Shown: in pieces, positions 58,718-64,000 of the stretch
How positions within the stretch are numbered: position 1 is the stretch's first letter
How the letters are laid out: each line of letters opens with the position of its first letter
Assembly: GCF_000003815.2 (NCBI RefSeq)
Contig: NC_049990.1
Span: forward strand, 6,656,976 to 6,720,975
Direction of reading: 5' to 3'
Source: Branchiostoma floridae
Taxonomy: Eukaryota > Chordata > Leptocardii > Amphioxiformes > Branchiostomatidae
Length of the DNA: 64,000 bases
Notes under the pieces: model-generated
Told to the model about the DNA's origin: nothing
The model's database searches: none
What the model saw: the letters and a program-made list of their open reading frames with translations, nothing else
Position numbers and translations under genes: made by a program

Positions 58718-59168
58718 TAAGTTGAAGGAAAAGAGAGTCTTGGCCCCACGGCACCCTGAGGATCATACTAACATTGCAATGTATTGTTGTTGTTTTCTAT
58801 ATCAATTAAAAGGTGGAGCAAGTCTTGATTCCACGGACCATTGAGGACCATACTAACATTTGAATGTATTGTTGTTTTCTATATTGAAAGTTGGTTCGAG
58901 TTTAAGTTCCCAGGGCCCCTGAGGATCATACTAACATTGTAATGATTTGTTGTTTTCTACGTTAAAAGGTGGGCCGAGTCTTGGTTCCACGGCCCCCTGA
59001 GGATCATACTGACATTGTAATGATGTGTTGTTTTCTATATTAAAAGGTGGAGCAAGTTTTGATTCCACGGACCATTGAGGATCATACTGACATTGTAATG
59101 ATTTGTTGTTTTTTTGTATTGAAAGGTGGAGCGAGTGTTATTTCCACGGACCCCTGAGGATCATACTC
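58718..59168 (+). repeat. Tandem array, about 78-bp unit in six copies, running into an exon
   Basis: GATCATAC (or GACCATAC) anchors occur at 58761, 58847, 58924, 59002, 59080 and 59159, with periods of 77-86 bp. Each unit has AGGTGGAGCAAGTCTTGATT, CCACGGACC, TGAGGATCATACTxACATTG and TTGTTGTTTTCTATATT. The last unit continues directly into the first visible exon of the death-domain gene, so the unit may carry that exon's own boundary. Confidence 0.85.
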
Positions 59169-59174
59169 GGAAGA

Positions 59175-62100
59175 ATGCCACTGCGGCCGAACTCGAACCT
59201 GAAGATGCGCCCTGACGAGTCGGAGGTGGAGTGGGTGGAGAGAATACGGACTTGGTACAAGGCCATGTGGAAGAGTGAGAAAGAAATCGACGATAGACGT
59301 AGGAGAGGTAAGCACTGTTTCATAGAATATCACATATAGTACGACTGTTAGCCTAGCTAGTAAACAAACACAGATCGTCTCCGTATCTAAAGTTATCCGT
59401 ATCTTACTTTGTCTGTATAACCTAGTTCGAAATACAAATCTCATGTATCGATAAACGTAATGCTGTTTAATATTGTACAGTTACCATGGCTATATCTAGC
59501 CTTTGATACTGAGCCTCCGGCTAGTTGGGTAGCCCAGGCTATATTCCTCTTTATACAGCCACTATAAATCAAATAAAATAAGAATCTCTCACGTTATATA
59601 GATTTGGAGTTTGCAGAGGATATCATACAGAACATTTACTTAGGCCGTGTTGATTTGACTATATCGATGACGACTTCTTTTGGGAACCCCCAAGCTGGTG
59701 CGAGCGTGTGAATGAAAACTAAATTTAAATGTAAGACGTAAGATGTTTCACAAAAGACCGTACAAGTCAAGTACTGGTCGTCGCATCACACACAAAGTAT
59801 TTTATATTCTTATTCTCTTGAAGCCGGTCAATTTGGACTGTATGTTGTGCGGTAATATAGCAATTGGCTGAATACCAACGTCCTACACAGAGAAAGATGC
59901 GACAATGATAGATATATATGTATATACAGCAATGTCTTCTTCCTGGCATTTGCCGGAAGCAAGTGTCTTGGTGCCGGGCGGTGTCAACAACAAGTGGTAG
60001 ATGCCAGCGACATAACGATCTATCGAGATAGTCTCACGTTTCAAAACATTCACACATTTCACTTCTATGTTGCTATTTCTTTCTATTTGTCCAAGTCATC
60101 TTCGGGATTTATAGTACATGTATATAGGTTTGACGTCAAAGTAACAAAAGCCAAATAGATATTTCTTATGAAAATTGAATCTTGGGCTAAGCAAACATAT
60201 TTCTGCTACGTCGCTACACAGTTCGTTCAAACAGTGCCACATCATAAATGTTTCTCATTGATTCTCATTGTCCAATGTACGTAGGTTCTGCTGACAGAAC
60301 TGCATCAGTCCGTTTTTAAACGTTGTTATTGTTGTCTGCTGTATCTGCCTGGCAGATCTATAGGCAGCCACGGAGTCTGATGGAGACAGCATAACTGAAG
60401 AATGATTTGTTGCATAATTTGCTGAGCTAAGGCCAAGGTTTCCACTATCGCCATGAGACATCTAGCAATATAAATTGCAAGTCAACAGAAATTATCTTTG
60501 TGTCAGCGTCTCGTAATCTTACCTTAAAATGTCTTGCATTTCCTGACGTTCATCTGACGTGAACACTCGTCGCCGAGAAGCCAACCAGTTCAGCTCGAAA
60601 TTTCTAGAGGGCAATTTACAAATAGACGAGGAGTAGCCATAGGCATATGCATGCATGGTGGTCGACACGTTGGCAGGCAGATACCAGAAATCGTTGCAAT
60701 TCGTCTTCCGTATTTGGACGTACTACTTTAATGACCGATCACAATGAAGGAACCCGGTGGAAATGGAACCTGACGTCAACATGGCAGTTCAATTTCAGGA
60801 CAAAGCATTTAGCTTTTCTGAGCTGTGGCTGTTTCTAAACTTGCTGCCGCTATCTTGAGGTGTCACTTTGATGAATTAAGACCTTTGTGCAGACATGTAT
60901 TTGGCCCATTGGGCTAAGTACAGGTCACAAAAAAGGAAAGTTTTCAAATACATAATAGATAAAGTTACAAGCTAGTATGATCTACATGCAGTACGCGGAG
61001 TCGGCCACTTTCCTTGTAAGGCAACACTGATTTGATATTATCCGCTGGGCATTTAAAAAAATATGTGAGCGTGCGTAGAATTGTTGGGCAAGAAATGTTG
61101 CCTTCAATATGAAATCTAAGTGGTCAGAAAGGTTGAACGAATTATCAAACACACATAACATTGTTTACAAAACAATGAATGCCTTGCTTTTTCTTCTTTG
61201 ACATATTTTTTACGCTAGAATACTTCGCTCATTCTCATTTTCGGCTGTTTGCCGTGAAATGAGTTTTCAAGAAGTGCCGTAACATAGAATGTGCGGGTTA
61301 TAACAGGTACTTGTTGTTTTTCAGAGTTGAAAGCTGTGACACAGAGTATTGGTGACTACTTCAGAAGAGCGAAGAGACTAGGTGGGTATCAGTAGACATC
61401 TACCGACGATCGATGTCAAGCGGAGTTCTACTCTTAGTTGTACTCCTGGTTCCGATTGGTTGGTAATTGGTAGAACCCGGTTCAATCCCGGGAAGGGCAT
61501 CTTGGTTGGAGTTGCACCCGTCTTGGAAGGGACGAAACAGCAAGGCCTAGGACACTTGCAGCATTATATGACACGAACTTGGCACTATAAGCTTCTGAAC
61601 AAAACGAACGGACGAAGACGTCACACCCTTCACCTTGTTTGAACCTAGAAAAGGGGACTTCTTTATACAGTATTGACGACTTCTTCTCGAGGGTGAAGAG
61701 ATTAAGTAGGTATATGTATAAAGCCATCAATTTGAGGATTGCCGACGCCGCGTACTGCGGCTTATTTCAACTTCTTAAAATACAAATGGGCCAAATCCAC
61801 AGAGATACCACGGTACTGACAAGGCATCTATGGGGAAAGAAAGAATGTCTTAATACAGCGTTGTCAACAGAATACGTAAGCCCACCAAAGTGTGGTCTCA
61901 TTTTATACTAGGTTCTTATCAACACAACCCTGAGATTTTATCTGCCGATGGCAAGGGAACCTTTCGGATACCTCCCTCTGGGCTTCATGACCTCAGATAC
62001 TCCTTACAACAGAGTCCAGTCATCACATCTCAATACGACAAGGAGTAGTCTAGTAAATACGCAATGGTAACAGTACAGTTACAAATGTACTAGATTTTGG

Positions 62101-63546
62101 CGACGGTCAAACCAAGGAGCTTTTATCAGCTGATAAAAGCTCCTCGGTCAAACGCTTCAGTTTTTTTTTTATTTCTGCTGTAGTGAACCAACAAATACAG
62201 TTTATAATTAGCAATGTAAAACATGAAATGCAGCAGGGCATTGGTATTTTCATCGTGTACCAAACACCTATCCACATACCAAATATCGTAATCCATCAAA
62301 CGGTTCTTGTGTTATGCTATAACAATCCAGAAACACAAACACAGACAGACACACCCAGAAAAATATCTCCATTTTCCATGGAGTGAATGAGAAGGCATGG
62401 AAAAACGGACGGGTATAATAATCGGAAACATATCATTGTTCCAATAGGCCTTGGGATAACAGTTAAAAAGTTACTGAAAAGTCGCCAGATAAAAGACTTT
62501 GGTTGTGCAGATAGAAACCCAGTATATATTGATTTTCCAATCTGACTTTACCATTGACGGGTGGTTTCAATTAGTTTTGGAATCATCTGCTTAAAACATT
62601 GTTTCTCGTCCACCAGGCGTGTCTTGGGTGCCGATGGCGGCGGAGTTGGGCCTGACTCCCGTAGACGTCGCCGTCATCAAGACAGACTCCAGAGACATAC
62701 ATGAACAGGTTAGGGTCATTACAAATATTGTTATGGACAAGGAGATGGCTTCTCCACGATACCAGGTACTTTTTGTGCCCTCATAAAGACATGTTTGATT
62801 TAAACTACTTCTCTCTGCCATGTCTGCCTTCGATGGTTGCACTAGAATGAACCGAATTTGGCGTATTGTCTACTGTCCTTGGTGCTGATTGTCTCTCCAC
62901 CAGCCTCCCCGGGCGGAATGTTTTCATGTAATGCAATAGACTTCTATGGAAGACACAATGTACATACTGGATTTTTTGCTTCCTTCCTTAATCATATGGC
63001 ATTCAAAAGCAGGATGATACATTCTATCCAGTGGTACCGCTGATATGGGCTATATGAAATTACTTGAATACGGCGCCGTTGTGTATTTGTTTGTTGCATG
63101 TTTGTTGAAAAAAAAAATATCTTAAAAAGTTCAACAATGCAGATCCAATATAGCGTAATTTCTCATATGGTCCGCCATCTTTGATTTTGACTTATGACGT
63201 CATAACATTAGCATATCTTCGTCTGTTCCCTGCCCAGATCGAGAGAGTGATCTACCAGTGGCGTTACTACATGGTCATGGACGGCTTCAGCATGAACATC
63301 ACGGTAGACTCCCTCATCGACTTCCTCGAGGAGTCCTTGGTTTTCTACGACCTTCTGGACTATCTCAACAAGACGGCTTTCAAGACGATCGGGAAGACGT
63401 GGGTACCGAAGTACGAGGTCCCGCCGCGCAGACAGTCGCAGGACGTCATAAACGTGGCCGCCGTGGGAGCGACATACAGATCCGGCAGTACGGCCAGCGT
63501 GGACTCTACTGCCTCGACCGACAGCGACCTCGAGGCTGACATCTAG
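59175..63546 (+). CDS. Death-domain protein, four C-terminal exons, 5' part unresolved
   Basis: Exons: from an uncertain boundary before 59175 to 59307 (donor GAGAG|GTAAGC), 61325-61381 (acceptor TTTTTCAG, donor CTAG|GTGGGT), 62617-62708 (acceptor CCACCAG, donor GAACAG|GTTAGG) and 63238-63546 (acceptor CTGCCCAG, stop TAG). Phases agree. The first exon is charged, coiled-coil-like (ESEVEWVERIRTWYKAMWKS), the second reads ELKAVTQSIGDYFRRAKRLG. The third and fourth form a death-fold domain: SWVPMAAELGLTPVDVAVIK, then DIHEQIERVIYQWRYYM, then a predicted final helix VDSLIDFLEES. Death domains bind each other in apoptosis and NF-kB signalling scaffolds. The tail is Ser/Thr-rich and acidic. I do not recognise an orthologue. 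The first in-frame ATG is 59175, but earlier exons may exist upstream. Confidence 0.55.
61470..61640 (+). repeat. SINE-like fragment in an intron of the death-domain gene
   Basis: AACCCGGTTCAATCCCGGG (B box-like, 61469-61491) is followed by AGGGCATCTTGGTTGGAGTT and GCACCCGTCTTGGAAGGGAC, which looks like the tail of a tRNA-derived SINE. The A box is not clear. Confidence 0.45.
61660..61711 (+). pseudogene. Relic duplicate of the second death-domain-gene exon
   Basis: The block coding SIDDFFSRVKRLS here resembles SIGDYFRRAKRLG of the real exon 300 bp upstream, and the flanking ACAG and GTAGGTAT resemble its surroundings. In this copy the acceptor-like ACAG lies inside the aligned coding part, so normal splicing would not keep the frame. 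Confidence 0.5.
62104..62153. other. 30-bp perfect palindrome between 9-bp direct repeats
   Basis: AGGAGCTTTTATCAG and its exact complement (62115-62144) form a loopless palindrome. The 9-mer CGGTCAAAC flanks it at 62104-62112 and 62145-62153. It could be the terminal remnant of a transposon with a 9-bp target duplication. Confidence 0.8.
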
Positions 63547-64000
63547 AGAGTGAACTGATGATGCACTTACAGCACAGCAAAACAGCATCAATACAATGTC
63601 CCCCGCCCATGAGGTGACACCAAACGCCCATGAGGTGACCCTTAAAACTGTAGTAAAATTGGCCCAACAGGGAGACTAGTTTTGCCATCAACGTTTGACG
63701 GCAATAGAGTCGCATGTTGGCCAATTTTTACACTTCTTCCAGCAACCCAAGGAGACTACAAGACGCTACAAAAAGGAAGTTTCATCTAGTTCTTATTGCA
63801 AACTAGATTCAATAATACATTTGTACTAGTATTTGGTGCACTGTAAAAAATGCCAGGCCAGGAATGTTGACAAGTATCAAGAGCCGTCAATGTTATTGTG
63901 GTACCTCCAACTCTAGTTAGTGGAGCTGTGAAGCAATAATGCCCAAGCTTGCTAAGGAATGTTCCAGTGAAATAATTGAGGCAGATATCTTGTTACTACT
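63547..64000. other. 3' flank of the death-domain gene
   Basis: Presumed 3' untranslated and downstream sequence. A small repeat CCCATGAGGTGAC occurs twice at about 63606-63642. No clear AATAAA follows within the window. Confidence 0.4.

Noticed and set aside
1-64000. CRISPR arrays, bacterial operons, rRNA genes, intact tRNA genes or viral genes
   Set aside because: None found. Direct repeats are minisatellites or transposon parts, the genes are spliced eukaryotic genes, and tRNA-like sequences lack a complete acceptor stem.

Overview
The window looks like nuclear DNA of an invertebrate chordate, most probably an amphioxus (Branchiostoma). Coding exons are short and split by GT-AG introns. 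The protein-coding genes have clear vertebrate counterparts (GK5, AUNIP, PID1, FAM43). The noncoding DNA is full of tRNA-derived SINEs, short terminal-inverted-repeat elements (MITEs), minisatellites and GT microsatellites, and the palindromic word TAACGTTA recurs. The species is inferred from this style and from gene content, not from a search.

Layout. (1) 1-5591: the 5' part of a glycerol kinase 5 gene on the minus strand (exons 1-3; the rest lies beyond the left edge). Its introns hold a 5'-truncated L1-type LINE with a target-site duplication, a SINE, and a 1.05-kb long-inverted-repeat element with a perfect 10-bp target duplication. (2) 6373-8071: a three-exon plus-strand gene whose termini resemble AUNIP (aurora kinase A and ninein-interacting protein) and whose AUNIP-like C-terminal motif occurs four times. 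It is head-to-head with GK5. (3) 8.1-25.2 kb: intergenic or long-intron DNA, repeat-rich. (4) 25308-26153: the coding exon of a PID1-like PTB-domain protein. (5) 26.2-35.5 kb: repeats, including a degenerate telomere-like tract. (6) 35598-36632: an intact single-exon FAM43 gene, another PTB protein, followed by a 100-base assembly gap (36728-36827). (7) 36.8-58.7 kb: a gene-poor stretch with nested MITEs, a 50-bp minisatellite, tandem SINE units and a GC-rich foldback element. (8) 58.7-63.5 kb: the last four exons of a plus-strand gene encoding a death-domain protein, preceded by a 78-bp tandem array that runs into its first visible exon.

The genes do not form a pathway. The two PTB genes (PID1-like and FAM43) lie next to each other in the same orientation, which suggests an old tandem relationship. 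I did not find a dedicated new multi-gene system. The most unusual items are the AUNIP repeat architecture, the PID1-FAM43 pair, a family of short elements with TAGCCTGG ends and 9-bp target duplications, and the nested MITE insertions.
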